A stretch of 64,000 nt of DNA from Dugong dugon (GCA_030035585.1 CM057477.1:62787447-62851446); one strand, 5' to 3'. Positions 11,892 through 24,229 are shown, counted from the stretch's first letter. Program-made: numbers and translations. Notes: generated by a model from the letters alone, not told the origin.

Positions 11892-12274
11892 ATTTGTTGC
11901 TCTAGCAGGCAATCAAATGACCTTAATCCCCAGAGCAAGGAAGAGAATATACGCTTTCTTTCCCAACACAGCTCCCTTCCACAAATATTTAGTTCACAAA
12001 TATTTTGTGGCCTGCATGGCGCTAGTCAGGGATTCTTCTGAAGAGTGAAGTAGCCCTCTCTCTATAAAAGCTTTCAAATCAGAAAGTGCTGGCAGGCATT
12101 TGGTTTATCTTAGCAGCAAGAGTGATATGAGCTAGCATCTAGTTTTATCAGAGTGCTAGAATAGAGGCATCTGTTTTCAGATAAAAACAGCTTTCTTGTT
12201 ACAAATTAGAATTAAAAGGAGGGAAAAAAAGTAAAACAAAACTTTTCAACCAAATTTAACTAGGAAAATGGAGC

Positions 12275-12500
12275 ATGTATTGAACATGTATTGAGTAACT
12301 ATGCCCCAGGCAATATAATAAGCCCTCTACACATTATACCATTTAATATTTAATTCAATTCTATTATTCTATATACAAGTGAGTAAACTGAGGCTAAGCA
12401 AGATTAATCTGTCCAAAGTTACACTGCTGGTAAATGGCAGGTCTGAAATTTGAACTCAAGTTTGTCCAAACTCTTTCTATTACACTTTAGCACTACCTGT
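12275..12500 (-). mobile_element. MIR SINE
   Basis: Antisense MIR with 'gagtaactatgccccaggca', 'gtaaactgaggctaagcaag', 'gtccaaagttacactgctgg' and 'aatttgaactcaagtttgtc'. All are in consensus order. Confidence 0.8.
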
Positions 12501-12510
12501 ACTAAGCACT

Positions 12511-12646
12511 GGAGCCTTGGTGGCACAATGGTTAAGAAGTCAGCTGTTAACCAAAAGGTCTGCAGTTCAAATCCACCAGCTGCTCCTTGGAAACCCAATG
12601 GGGCAATTCTACCCTGAGTTGGAATCGAGTCCATGACAATGGGGCA
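12511..12646 (+). mobile_element. AfroSINE, slightly shortened
   Basis: Head 'ggagccttggtggcacaatg', 'gctgttaaccaaaaggtctg' and 'caccagctgctccttgg'. The tail is shortened, with the 'ctgtcctatagggtcgc' segment missing. An 11-bp target-site duplication tactaagcact/tactaaacact lies at 12500-12510 and 12647-12657. Confidence 0.9.
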
Positions 12647-12657
12647 TACTAAACACT

Positions 12658-14718
12658 GAGATAGGTTCCAAAGTCTGGGAGAGGAGGCAAATTTGCAAAC
12701 AATAATCATAGGGCATCATAATAAGTGAGATCTTAAGTATGGCAAGTGCCATGGGAGCATACGAGGTAACCAACTGCAGGTCAGTAGGGTGGAGGGGCAC
12801 ATCTTAAAAAACTATAGAACGGTTGTAAAATGAAGGCAGAGAGGTACTTACAGATCTTCCAACTCACCGCCCCCCCAAATCTTGAAAAACATTGCTAAGG
12901 AATCTGAAATTTACCCCACGGCACACGCACACCAGGCAATCATAACAGACACTGGTTGTAAATAGCCAGTTCAAACTAACTGCTGCAAACCAGCTCAATA
13001 CCAACCCTGCCTGTAGGAACTGGGAGCAGCCACTGAGGTTTTCTGTACAGGAAGGACCCGACCAGTTCTGTATTTTAGAAAAGTAATTCTAGATATAGTA
13101 TGGAGGTTGAGTGGAAGGAGGACAAAAGCAGAGATCAGGAAAAAATTATGTAAAAAGGTTTATGCTGGAAAAAATAACATGATTTTAAAGGAAGCTAGGT
13201 ACGATCATCTTATAGAACATGTTCACCATATAGTCTGGCCCACACTACTTTTGGTTAGATGCATCATGTACTCCAGTAGATCACTTACAAGCCTGCAAAT
13301 GGCAATGAACACAAGTATAGTGCAAAAGTTCAAATTAAAAACAAATCTTATACAATATCAAGATATATACATAAAGTCAAAAAGTCTATTATCATGAGAT
13401 ACACGATAGGAGAGGTTACTCTCTCTACACATGGTATTTGCCTGCTCTTAACAAGTACTTGATACAGGCTCCATTTCCACATCAAAAAGAAAATATAAAA
13501 AATTTAGAGAGCATGCCAAAGGGACAAAAAATGACTGAAAGTTATAAAAGTAGAGTGGAAGAGAACAAAGAACGGGGAAGGAAATGGACATGGTATCATG
13601 TCAGGCCCATGAAGATGGTGAATGTGTCTGGATATGTTTTACTATTTACTCATCTGTGAAAAGTAAAGAGTTGCAAGCTAATGTGTAATTATAAACAAGG
13701 TTTTAGATGCATGCTACATTTATTAAGAGCTTGAAAATTTTAAACGATTTAAATCATACCACTTGTTTCATTAAAACAGATCCACTTAGTAATTCTTAGT
13801 CCCTTCTCCAATTAATACTAATTTTGAAATGAAAATGAAAGTTTATCATATAAGAAAATATTGCATATAAGTTTTTCATGTGTTTGATCAAAGGGGTCAA
13901 TTTTACTTGACAAAGTAACAAAAACAGAAAGTCACAAAATCCCAATCTGTGTAGAAGCATAAGGAAAAAAAGTACAAGTGGATATAAAAAAACTACATGT
14001 GATTTCCTAAAATTATGAAATTTCAGTAGAAAGTCTATGAAAATTTCTTTCAAGTATGGCAATGACCTATATATCAATTTATAAATTAAATACAACTTGT
14101 TTGACATAGTCACAAACTTCCCACACACCTGTATTAATCTTCAATCTATTCAGAATTATAGGAACATCAGCTCTAACTAAACTATCCTTCAGTGACTGAT
14201 TGCACTTTGAATTCTGCATTAAGATGGCAAGGTGGCTAAATAGCCAGTATGTGAAATACCATGCACTTTGACTTCAGAGATAGGTCAATGGAAATGAAAT
14301 CAGGTTAACTGTTAAATTTCATTAAGAAGTTTGTTTAAAGAGTGTAGTTCTCTCTTTCAAGATGGTCTTTTTAAAGAAATGTCTAAATCCTTAGATGCGT
14401 GGCATTTGATTACAGGATTTGATGAAAAAGTTGTATTTGCAAATTAACATTCACTCTTAAAATATAATAAAGGAGAAAAAGTTTAAAATTATCCTTACCT
14501 GCAATCCAATCACAGCAATTGTCAAAGATCAATGTCAGAAGAGTAGATCAAACCATGAAAGAAAAAAGAAAAGAAAAATCAGTCATTTTCCATACTGTTT
14601 CCTATACCCATGATTGAGTTATTTCACATGTGTGTGCACAGCATTCATTTTCATATATTTAGGAATATACTGGCAAATTAAAAATAATTAGCTATGTACA
14701 CAAAAGTTGCTCAATATG
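12658..14718. other. Two kilobases without recognised feature
   Basis: AT-rich DNA with only short chance open frames, up to about 110 codons on the minus strand near 13.8-14.1 kb. None shows a family motif. No named repeat was recognised. Confidence 0.35.
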
Positions 14719-14729
14719 TGTTGAATTTT

Positions 14730-14985
14730 TTTTGTTTCAGTTTTATTGTTTTTTCTTTATTTTATTGTACTTTAAGTGAAAGTTTACAATTCAAGTTAGT
14801 CTCTCATACAAAAATTTATTCATACATTGTTATGTGACCCTAATTGCTCTCCCTATACTGTGACAGCACACTCCTCCTTTCCACCTCTGATTTCCCGTGT
14901 CCATTCAACCAGCTCCTGACCCTCTCTCTGTCTTCTTATCTCACCTCCGGACAGAAGCTGCCAATTTAGTCTCATGTATAATCTT
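14730..14985 (-). mobile_element. 5'-truncated L1, 3' UTR only
   Basis: Minus-strand L1 3' end. The T-rich left border is the complement of the poly-A tail. The body reads 'attgtactttaagtgaaag', 'tagtctctcatacaaaaat', 'gtgacagcacactcctcc' and 'tcaaccagctcctgaccc', a 3' UTR common in afrotherian L1s. It is flanked by an 11-bp duplication tgttgaatttt (14719-14729 and 14986-14996). That is a complete target-primed insertion of 256 bp. Confidence 0.85.
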
Positions 14986-15203
14986 TGTTGAATTTTAAAG
15001 AAAATGTAAGTGTAATTAACTATTATATTTTATAATTTCATATTTAGAAACAAAAGAAACTAGGGAGTTACATATGGCTACCAAAAAATAACAAAAACTA
15101 AGCAACATGGGAAACACTTATATGTGTTCATTGTAGTAAACAAAAAGCAAGATATAGAATTGTACATATCCTATGATGACAACTATAACAAAGAATGCAT
15201 ATA

Positions 15204-15720
15204 TGCGGTAGCCAGCCTTCAAGATGGCCTCCAGTGATCCTCCCCTCCTATTCACGCCCTTGTATAGTCCCTCCCACAATGAAGAATGCTGACCTGTGAA
15301 AAACACTGGATAAATGATGGTGTGTGACTTCCAAGGCTAAGTCATAAGGCTTCTGCCTTGCCCTCCCTTTGATCACTGTCTTGAGGAAGCCAGCTGTCAT
15401 GTCATGAAGACCCTCATACAGCCCAGTAGAGAGTTCTATGTAACAAGGAACTGCGGCTTCCTGCCACCAGCCAGCATCAACTTGCCAGCCATGCAAGTGA
15501 GCCATCTTGGAAGTGGGTCCGCTAAGCCCAGTCAAGTCTTCACATGACTATAGCTGACACCTTGACTGTCTTCATGAGAGACCATGAACCAGAACCACCA
15601 AGCTAAGACACTCCTAAATTCCTGACACACAGAAACTGAGTAAAATAATAAATGCTTATTCTTGTTTTAAGCCACTAAATTTTAGGGTAATTTCTTATGC
15701 AGCCATAGTGAACTAATGTA
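15204..15720 (+). mobile_element. MLT1-type MaLR LTR
   Basis: Begins 'tgcggtagccagccttcaag atggc', then has 'gagccatcttggaagtg' and ends 'ttttaagccactaaatttta' and 'tgcagccatagtgaactaat'. This is the 3' signature of MLT1 LTRs. The middle diverges. No clear target-site duplication was found, so borders are approximate. Confidence 0.75.
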
Positions 15721-15924
15721 ATACTTATTTTAATGTAACATATACTTAAAAGGAACATACTAAAATAATAATAGTACAGTACAAGAAGATCGGGATGATT
15801 AATTTCGCTACCTCTTAAACTTTCTGCAAGGTATGCTACTTTCATTGCTCCATTTTTAAAAGCACTTCAATGCTCATATTTCTAATCATCCCATTCCCAC
15901 CATTTTCTTTAGAGTTTTACCTAA

Positions 15925-16035
15925 GACATTTATTTATTCATCAAATGCCAATGAGGAGGGTAAGTCAAAATGATCATGGTCCCTGACCTCATGGCACTTA
16001 CAGTCTAGTGAGAAAGAGACCTTAATCAAGTAATG
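15925..16035 (+). mobile_element. Ancient MIR/L2-like fragment
   Basis: Shows 'tttatttattcatcaaatgc', 'ggtccctgacctcatggcac' and 'ttacagtctagtgagaaag', a phrase common to an old mammalian repeat family. The exact family is uncertain. Confidence 0.5.
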
Positions 16036-16374
16036 CCACAAATTAGTCTAGGATCCCTAATTTTGCTTCATGTGATTCTGGAAGGCAAATTAATGCATAC
16101 ATGATTAATAAACAGGGAAATATCAGTATAACACAAAAGCTGTGTTGGTTCACATGGGTTTTTTCCTGCACAAGGGGAGTTAGAAAAGCCAGTGAATTAC
16201 AACCATTAGCAAGAAAGGAAAGAGCTCTCAACTCTGCTGCTATACCAACTGCAGGGAGTCTTCTCATTTGTATTCAGCAGAACTTAGAAACAAGCACTTC
16301 CTGCAGGAGTCACTCCCAGCTCTGTGCTCCTTTGGGCTCATGCACTGCCTCTCACCGCAACCCAACCGCAGGCA

Positions 16375-16486
16375 GCCCCCTGGCTTCCAGCACCACTTCT
16401 TTCTGCATCATCTCAGTACCTGCCACCTCTGCCCCCTGGCTTCCAGCACCACTTCTTTCTGCATCATCTCAGTACCTGCCACCTCT
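16375..16486. repeat. Perfect 56-bp tandem duplication
   Basis: Two identical 56-bp units lie end to end (16375-16430 and 16431-16486), beginning gccccctggcttccagcacc and ending tgccacctct. Identity extends 2 bp further. The unit is GC-richer than its surroundings. It is not a multiple of 3, so open frames crossing it are read in different frames in the two copies. Confidence 0.97.
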
Positions 16487-16990
16487 GCTCTAATCAGAAT
16501 GTTGCTGGCATTTCACTCTGCTTTTTTGTGTATTTTTAATACCTACCATGAGAGCTTCCAGCTGTATTGAACTGGTATCAATTTTTTATTGTCTCGGTGT
16601 TCTGGTTACAAAGCTGCCTAAGTTTTGAGTAGTCAGCCCCAACCCTATTTTCCCCATAAACTGTCTTATTTTTAGCATAGGATTTTGCAGAATGATAAGG
16701 TTTTTAGGAACATACATAACATGTTGTAGAAGAAATGCCTGCCCTGCTAAAGAAAAGTTCGCAGTACTAGGGCAATGTGTCACAGAGGACCCTGACCTAA
16801 TACGGAAGAGCGCAAGCAAAGGTCTAACGCAGAGACAGGCGTACCCGGAGAGTCTCTCGGGGAAAAACGAAATGCGGGCTTGAGCAAATGAGCTTTCTCT
16901 TTATCTACCGCAAAGATGTTGGCCAGCCTAGGAAAGCTATATTCACTTCAGATGGGGCAGGGGAGGGGGGTGAGATTGATGAGGCTAATT

Positions 16991-17168
16991 CAGTGGTTCT
17001 CAGCCTTGGTTGAACTTTAGAATCAAGTAGGAAGTGTTTCAAAAATACAGATGCTCGGGCCTATTCCACAGAGATTCTGATTTAATTGGTTTTGTGTGAG
17101 TCCTGAGCATTGATCGGTTTTAAAAATTCACCCATTTGATTCCACTGTGAAGCCAGGGCCAAGCACTA
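16991..17168 (+). mobile_element. MER5A-type hAT-Charlie MITE
   Basis: Reads 'cagtggttctcagccttgg', 'gaactttagaatcaagta', 'acagagattctgatttaat' and 'ctgtgaagccagggcc'. These match the order and inverted ends of MER5A. The right terminal repeat is degraded, and no 8-bp duplication was seen. Confidence 0.85.
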
Positions 17169-17260
17169 GACCAGGGCAAGGCACCAGCAACGATCAGACA
17201 ACTGGAGAATAGGTCTTAGGAAGCATTTAAAATACTCTCTCTCTCTCTATGTATATATAC

Positions 17261-17391
17261 ATTTTTTGTTGTCGTTGTGTGCTGTTGAGTCAATTCCGAC
17301 TCATAGCGACCCTGTAGGACAGAGTAGAACTGACCCATAGGGTTTCCTAGGCTATAAATCTTTATGGGAACAGATGGCCAGGTCTTTCTTT
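17261..17391 (-). mobile_element. AfroSINE, head-truncated, ends in a microsatellite
   Basis: Tail complement 'gttgtcgttgtgtgctgttg', core 'gtaggacagagtagaactga' and longer body 'aaatctttatgggaacagat'. It stops at 'aggtctttctt', where an (AC)n run begins, so the tRNA-derived head is missing. Confidence 0.9.
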
Positions 17392-17392
17392 T

Positions 17393-17393
<1 letters not shown>

Positions 17394-17425
<32 letters not shown>
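17394..17425. repeat. (AC)n microsatellite
   Basis: About 16 near-perfect AC dinucleotides, with looser CA/TA continuation to about 17445. It abuts the truncated AfroSINE on its left. Confidence 0.95.
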
Positions 17426-17427
<2 letters not shown>

Positions 17428-17515
17428 AGACACACATACATACACCATTTTAATTAGTAAATAAGACTGCCTATTCCCATATGTAGGGCTGGAAATAAGC
17501 AGAGCTAGTGTATGA

Positions 17516-17705
17516 GGGGAGTCCTTGGATGGAGCAAACAGTTAAAACACTTGACTACTAACCAAAAGGCTGGTAGTTTGAACCTACCCAGAGGCGCCTT
17601 GGAAGACAGGTCTGGCAATCTGCTTCTAAAAGGTCACAGCCATGAAAATCCTACAGAGTGCATTCTACTCTGCACACGTGGAGGCACTATGAGTCAGAGC
17701 GCTAA
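17516..17705 (+). mobile_element. AfroSINE, diverged
   Basis: Head 'ggagtccttggatggagcaa', 'ttgactactaaccaaaaggc', body 'ggtctggcaatctgcttct' and core 'cattctactctgcacacgtg'. The tail is degraded after 'actatgagtcagagcg'. It is older than most copies in the window. Confidence 0.8.
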
Positions 17706-18114
17706 TCTAGGTTTCTGGGTGAGGCAGCATGTAGGGCTGGTACCTAAGGACAACTCTCAGATATAGAACCTATGATCCTCATTTCTGCTGGGGATAGGAG
17801 TAGGGTAAGGGAGGCTTAGACCTATAGTTCCAGAGGGATTTGGGTAAGCTATTCAAAAGGAATTCCTGACTTGGTACACTGGAACAGTAGGACATATCAT
17901 TTAAAAACATGGCCATCTTCTGAATGTCAAAATAAAGGACAAAAAAAAAAACCCCAGAGTGGTTTAAATACATTCCTATTATATGGTGGTAGAAAATAGG
18001 TTGCAATATAAGTGCTGTCCATAAGTTGTACACCTGTAAAAAGTTGAATTGGCAAAAGTTGCTTGATAAGTGTATTTATAACAATGACCAAAAAAAAAGT
18101 AGCTGCTGAGGCTG

Positions 18115-18958
18115 TTTATGTACAACCAAACACCTCATGGGATTTGGTTCCCTGGTTTGGAGGTCTAGGGTCATGGTTTCATGGGACATCCCAGTTAACT
18201 GGCCTAATATCATATTTAGTGCTTCTGTTCTACCTCTCCTAGTTTTTTGCCTAGTGCCTGGGGTCTTAAAAACTTGCAACAAGCTGTCCAAGGTACAATT
18301 GGTCTCTGTTTGCCTAGAGAAACAGAGGAAGAAGAAGAGTCAGGAATAGGAGGAAGAAGTGGAATGTGTAGCCAGTTGCCTCCATCAACTACTGCCCCCT
18401 TTGCCATTAGACCAGAAAAACTGGATGGTGCCTGGTTACCATTAGTGAGCATTTTTATCAAAGATTCTATAGGAGAATCCTGATCAAAAGGGGGAAACTG
18501 TAGAACAGAATTTGAAATACTCATGGAATCTAGACTTTCTGGAACCATGGGTGCTGGATGAACCCCTGAAACTACTGCCCTGAGATAATCTTTAAAATTT
18601 GAACCTTAGACCAAAAATATCCCTTGAAGTATTCTTGAAACCAAACAACTTAGCTTAACTAGTAAAGAATGTCTGCCTTGAGCATTGTACTCTTTTAAGA
18701 TCTATCTATATGGGATCAAACTGACAACAGCAACTCAAAAAACTGGATAGGAAACTTAGGGGCAGTGAGTTTGTGTTGATGGAGGAGGAGCAACTTGAAA
18801 AAGGAGGGTGAGAATGGTTGCACGACTTGAAAAATGTAGTCAATGTCACTGAACTGTACCTGTAGAAACTGTTGAATTGGTGTATGTCCTGCTGGGTATA
18901 TTCTCAACAACAACTATAAAAATAAGATAAACTATAAAAGTAAAAAAAAAAAAAAAAA
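18115..18958 (+). mobile_element. L1 3' end (type A 3' UTR)
   Basis: Includes 'tgcctggggtcttaaaaact', 'acccctgaaactactgccct', 'gagataatctttaaa', 'agcttaactagtaaagaatg', 'gatcaaactgacaacagcaa' and 'gtcaatgtcactgaactg', ending at an A-run (18941-18958). The same series recurs at 26.1 kb and 52.8 kb. This is an afrotherian L1 3' UTR. The open frames inside it are not real genes. Confidence 0.75.
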
Positions 18959-19094
18959 CAAACAGGTTATCAAAGTTGGTGATCAGAGTTGTAGGAGGAA
19001 ATATTTTTAAAATAGAGATTCCTGAGCCCAATGTCAAACCTATGAGTTAGAATCTCCAGAGGCAGGAAATAATAAATCAACAAAAATAGCTGCT

Positions 19095-19288
19095 AGCATT
19101 TATTCAGCATTTATCATAGTCAGGAAATCTTCTAAGCACTTTCTATGTATCATCTTATTTTGTTTCTACAAGAATCCTAATAGTTAACCAGGGCACAGAA
19201 AAGTTAAGTAGCTTGCCCATGGTAAATGCTCGAGCCAAGACTCAACCTGAGCACCTAAACAGTCTGTGCTCTTAACCATAATATTCTG
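19095..19288 (-). mobile_element. MIR SINE
   Basis: Antisense MIR with 'cattatcatagtcaggaaat'-like opening, 'tctaagcactttctatgtat', 'aaagttaagtagcttgccca' and 'agtctgtgctcttaaccata'. The last is the tRNA-head complement. Confidence 0.8.
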
Positions 19289-19639
19289 CATTATTGAAAA
19301 AAAAAAAAAAACTCTCTCCACCTCCAACAAACCAAGTGTTTTGAGGCAGCCAAATCCATCTAGTATTTGGGAGCCACTAGATGATATGATTGTTTAAAGT
19401 CACTTTTAGCCACATCATTCTATGAAATCAGGCTCACAATCAGCAACGTCTTCCATTATTGGGCTTTATGCTCAAGTAGCATTATTGCCTGTATTATGAA
19501 GAATTTACTACTATGCTAAACGTACAGAAATAGTTCTCATATAGAAGATGGGTTTGTATCTAAGACTTCTGTTCTCTGACAAAAATAGAAATTTTACATA
19601 ACATACTTTTTTCTTAACCTCACTTAGCAAGCTGCTATC

Positions 19640-20185
19640 TCTTGCCAGTTCTTCCCTAACAATAGCTCTGCCTTTTACTTCTTTTTCTGTGCCTACTGCC
19701 ACCACCCTAATCCAGACCCACATCATATGACTTCCAGATTACTACCATATATCCCAAATGGTTGATCTGGCACCAACTTCTATTCAGCCCAATCCAAGCC
19801 AATCCATCCTGCATACTGCTTCCTCGTCAATTTCTCTAAAATGTTGCTTGCTTGTCACCCATTCAATTAAACCAGTTGCCACAGAGACAATTATAACTCA
19901 TGGCAACTCCACGTGTGTCAAAATAGAACTGTCCTCCACAGAGTTTTCAATGGTTGGTTTTTTGGAAGTAGGTTGCCAGGTCTTTCTTCCTAGGTGCCTC
20001 TGGTAGACTTGAACCTCCAACCTTTTGGTTAGTAGCTGAGCATGTTAATGATCTGTACTACCCAGATACTCCCATTCAATTAGAAGTCCTTTAACGATCA
20101 TAGACTATCTATAGGATAAAACCCCAACCTTTAGCCTGGCATTCAAGGTCTGTAACTAACTGCCCCTATCTTCAACTTCTTTTTT
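19640..20185 (+). mobile_element. L2 LINE fragment, split by an AfroSINE
   Basis: The left part has 'tactgccaccaccctaatcc' and 'tttctctaaaatgttgcttg'. The right part has 'agtcctttaacgatcataga', 'ggataaaaccccaac' and 'ggcattcaaggtctgtaact'. These follow the L2 region leading into the 3' UTR in order, interrupted at 19870-20070. Confidence 0.65.
19870..20070 (-). mobile_element. AfroSINE, 'gtgtcaaa' subfamily
   Basis: Carries the diagnostic 'ctccacgtgtgtcaaaatag', 'cagagttttcaatggttgg', 'ggaagtaggttgccaggtct' and head complement 'actacccagatactcc'. It is flanked by a perfect 12-bp duplication cccattcaatta (19858-19869 and 20071-20082), although the subfamily looks older by sequence. Confidence 0.9.
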
Positions 20186-23100
20186 TTTTTTTCAATTCAG
20201 TTACATTTTTAACCCAAAATTTCTTCATAAAAACAAAAATGAAATATACTTTAAACTACATTTAAAATGAGAAAAATACTTAAATTATGGGCTAATTCTT
20301 TAAATCCTCTTAATAAGATTCTAGCTATCTTAGAGTCAAATGTTCTAATTTGGTACTACTCAGATGAGCTGCTTTTTCTAACAGTTCTTAAATTTTTGCA
20401 GAACCTGTAGGAGGATGTTCTTAACACAAGCTAAACTCTTGCATCTGATCTTTCAGATCATCTCAAAGCTTAGAGTTAATTTAGTTTCAGAGTATACAGT
20501 TACACAGAAACTCTGCTCCAAGGAAACAGGGAGCGTTTAGGCTGTCTTAAAGCACTCATCTTTTATATAATCCACAAAACCTGGTTGTTAATCTTGGGTA
20601 AGATTATTTTTATTTAAAAAGATATAGTATCTTGACAGGAGGAAAGTATATACATCCTAGAAAATTACAAGCTAGCAAAAGCTATCCATGTATTTTAGTC
20701 ATGAAAGTCCCACTTACTCATCTATGAGGTTAAAAATAAAAGTTCTACTAGCAAGGAGAACTGATAAGAAAGGATCAAGTGTCTATGGTCTAATATCCAT
20801 TTCAGGTGGAAATAATTTATCAGTCATTTCTCCTGGCTTCTACGGTGCTCTTATAAAAGTTCTCACTTCACCAGGAGGGGTGAATGAAGGATGAGAAAAA
20901 AAAAAAAACCCTCCATAAACTGATGATTTCTGTAGCCATAAGGTAAAATCCACAGGAGTAGGAATGTGGCAGGCGTGTAGGCAAACATTTTAGAGAGCCA
21001 GAGAAACACAGGACTGCTGTTGGAATCTATGGCCTCCTCCCGTCCCCTTCCTTTGTGACGCTCCACTATTGCTTCTGTATTGCTCAGTGATGTTAAATTG
21101 ATTCATTGCTTCAATGAATGTATTTTAAAGGATTAGAAAAATATACAAATAATGAAGAAAACAAATGCAGAAGAAGACCTCTCTATAGTCCAGTCTTTCA
21201 TAACAGATTCACAGAACAGCTCCAGACCTGGAAGTACATAGGAGAGGAAAGACGTACACTGTCCAAAAAAAAAGGCAGTAGCATCCACAAACAAACAAAC
21301 AGAGCAGTCCAAGAGACTGAGTAAATAAAGGCACACCAAAAAAGGTACAGCTGCCTGGGACAGCTCTCTAGTTACTACCAATCACCATGAAACTTCACCA
21401 GGGAAAGAGATTCGTGTCTGGTCACATCTTTTATAATGAATATTATCTCATTCACACAAATTCAGAGTCTAAAACATCATTATAGAAAAGATTTCTCAAA
21501 GGTGCTTGCCAAGCAGTTACATTTGTTTATAATGCTCCTTGGAACTAGAGAATCCTACTAAATGACATGAAGAAGCACTCATAGTTTGGTGCCACTTTTT
21601 ACAAGAGTGGCCTTTGATGAAGACTTCTTAAGACCTCGTAGTTGTTTTCCTTCCTCCAAACCCCTTGTTACAAACCCCCTGGTTTTCTACCCTGGTTTGC
21701 TATTTTGCAGAATTGTAGCCATGTTCTAGTGCCCCAGAGCCTGGCTTAACTTTAATTGGGAAAAAAAAACACAGATAAACAAAAAGCAAGCTGATATCAG
21801 GTGCGGTTTTTGAGAGCACAAGTTCCAGAGTCTCTGCTGGGTCCAGTCCTTGTTCCCTCCATATCACCTACTGCTTTATCTATTGCTTCATCTTAATCCG
21901 AATTCGATAACAAGTATTCAAATGGCTCACTGACAAAGGTTAAGTTATATTCTCCTGTTTAAGAATTCAGGAAAGCATGGGATGTAGTTTAGAAAGTTTT
22001 CCATCAGAAAAGTTAAAGTTTAAAAGTACTGGAATATAAAATCTTGAACAATTAACCACATAGAAAACTTTGATTTTAGATAATCAGTAGTTTGCTGTGC
22101 ATCAAAGCAAAAACAGTCTACAAAAATACAATCCTGCCACCTTGTGGTAGACATTCAAAAGTATTTCATCACTTTATATCATATTATTTTATTTTAAAAA
22201 ATGTGCTTATTTGGAAAAACAATCAAAATAACAATTATTTTAAACTATTAAATATTACTGTTGATATTCACTAAAATTTACAGAAATTTATTAAAGTGTA
22301 AATGTTTTAGCTTAATAAAATTATTTCTAGGGTCAAAACTAAATTCTCTCTTCAAACGTAAGATGTAGAAATGCAATTGTGCAACACATGGAACTCTTAA
22401 TAACTCCACATCAATAATGAAAAGTCCTTCCGGTAGTTAAATAATCATCACGTTAAGTAAATGGAAATGCAAAATTTTTATTGCTTACTAGACTGCATTG
22501 CTTGATCAATTTTAAAATGTGAAGTAGGAATAAAGAAAGTACAGTAAATTCCTATACTTTTACTAAATATATTTTATAATTCTTAGATTGTTAGGATTCT
22601 TCGATGAACATAAGTAAAGCATTATTATGTTTCTTATCATCGTGTTGATGTAAAAAAAAGGTTAGTTTTTAAAAAAGTGGAAAAAAAAACACAGGATCAA
22701 CATTTCAGAGCTCCATGCATTCTACATCATAGAAAATTATTAAATGAAGGATTGGAAGTTTGTTCCATGAAAATATGAACTACCAATTACAGAAGAATAC
22801 GATAGTATTAGGTTGAACCATATGCAACGTCTATTTATGTAGGTCAGAAATGGTTGAATATGGCTCAAGGTAATACAATTACATCTACTGAGATGTAATA
22901 ATTAACATCTATTGAGAGCTTCCTATACATGCGTGCTGTGTACTTTAGGGCTTTGGACTGATTCTGGCTGGTTCAGTAATGGCCAATGAAGTGAAATCTG
23001 AACAATAAACTGAATGGAAAAAATTACAGGCCAAAGCCCTGCTAGAAACTTAATCTCCCCTTTTAGAAAACAAGGGCAGCATGCACGTTGCATAGCAACC

Positions 23101-23489
23101 AAATCTCTTGACTGGCAGAGTCAGAAACAGTGGCACCCTGCTCAAAAATGACAGCTGACTGTGCTGCTTTGAACATGTGTTGTTTTCCATGTCCAGGCAA
23201 TAATCCAATCTCCCGCATCAGGCTCCTGAAAAGGCTCACTATGCCTCTTCCGAGTCTCCCATTCCAAGGCTTTGACTTGTAATTTTTCCTGTTCCACTTA
23301 CCATTCCACTTCACTCAAATTTTAAAAATTTGGAAAAATATTACATAGCAAATGTACACCAATTAAACAGTTTCTACATGTACCATTTAGTAACATTGCT
23401 TATATTCTTTGAGTTGTACAACCATTCCCACCCAAATTTTCAAAGTCTGGCAGCTAATTTTAAAATTTTGGATCTGTTCTGATTTCGCA
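20186..23489. other. 3.3 kb with few recognisable repeats
   Basis: AT-rich DNA with short poly-A runs only (for example 20899-20911). No convincing exon, repeat family or RNA gene was seen. It is the longest such block in the window and the best place to look for conserved non-coding sequence. Frames of 60-83 codons here have no recognisable features. Confidence 0.4.
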
Positions 23490-23494
23490 TCTTC

Positions 23495-23690
23495 AGCCAT
23501 GACTGAACCCTGTATTCTTTACCTGATCCAATCTCATTTAATAATCTTCATGTCAAACTTGTGGAGAGGTACCCTTATTACCCCCATTTTACCAACAAGG
23601 TCATCAAGGCTTAGAAGTAAAATAACCTGCCCTAAGTGACAGAGCCTGTCTGCTTCCAGTTTCCATGGTCTTAACTACAATATTCAATAG
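23495..23690 (-). mobile_element. MIR SINE
   Basis: Antisense MIR: 'ccaatctcatttaataatct', 'gaggtacccttattaccccc', 'attttaccaacaaggtcatc' and 'ggtcttaactacaatattc'. Confidence 0.75.
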
Positions 23691-24019
23691 GATAGCTATC
23701 TATATAGACAAAAATGGAATATCTGCTTAAAGTATTTCTGAAAAGATAATTAGATCTTTTAACAAAATTTTTTTGTCTTTCTGTTAATAATGAATTTCAA
23801 TAACATTTATGTTTCCTTCTTTACTCCAAAAATTTTTGGAAAGAAGGGCAAAGAGCATCAATTGAATTTACTTCTTTAACAAAAACTAGTCAACTCTTTT
23901 ATCTCACAAACTGAGGATTTTCCCTTCTCTTTTCTCTTATGAACAAGCATTTTTTACTTTGCATGCTGGTATCAATTCCTTAGATACTGATAACCATTAG
24001 TATATCTGATTTCTCTCTC

Positions 24020-24150
24020 CCATTCATCCAACTAATAAATATTTGAGAAGCTCCTAGGTATGCCAGTTGCTGAGGACAGAAACACGAAAAGACAGTCCTT
24101 ACCCTCAAAAGTTTATAGTACAGTAGGAAAGACAGTACAATAATCAGTAC
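24020..24150 (+). mobile_element. Ancient MIR/L2-like fragment
   Basis: Shows 'attcatccaactaataaata', 'tgccagttgctgaggacaga' and 'cagtccttaccctcaaaag', the same old repeat phrase seen at 15.9 kb and 49.1 kb. Family assignment is tentative. Confidence 0.5.
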
Positions 24151-24229
24151 TTCAGGACAAATATGTACAGAGTATAATGAAATTTGGGGGGAAAGGCAGC
24201 TAATTTTGTTCTGAGGTATCTATTTCTGT

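Noticed and set aside
13796-14128. 110-codon minus-strand hydrophobic frame
   Set aside because: Phenylalanine/leucine-rich translation of AT-rich DNA without motif or splice context.
14497-14560. Possible minus-strand exon ending in a gtaagg donor
   Set aside because: A good pyrimidine tract exists, but there is no AG acceptor between it and the supposed exon, and the frame meets a stop just upstream.
16101-16493. 130-codon open frame and two overlapping frames
   Set aside because: Inflated by the 56-bp tandem duplication. No family resemblance, and several frames are open at once, as expected for a repeat unit without stops.
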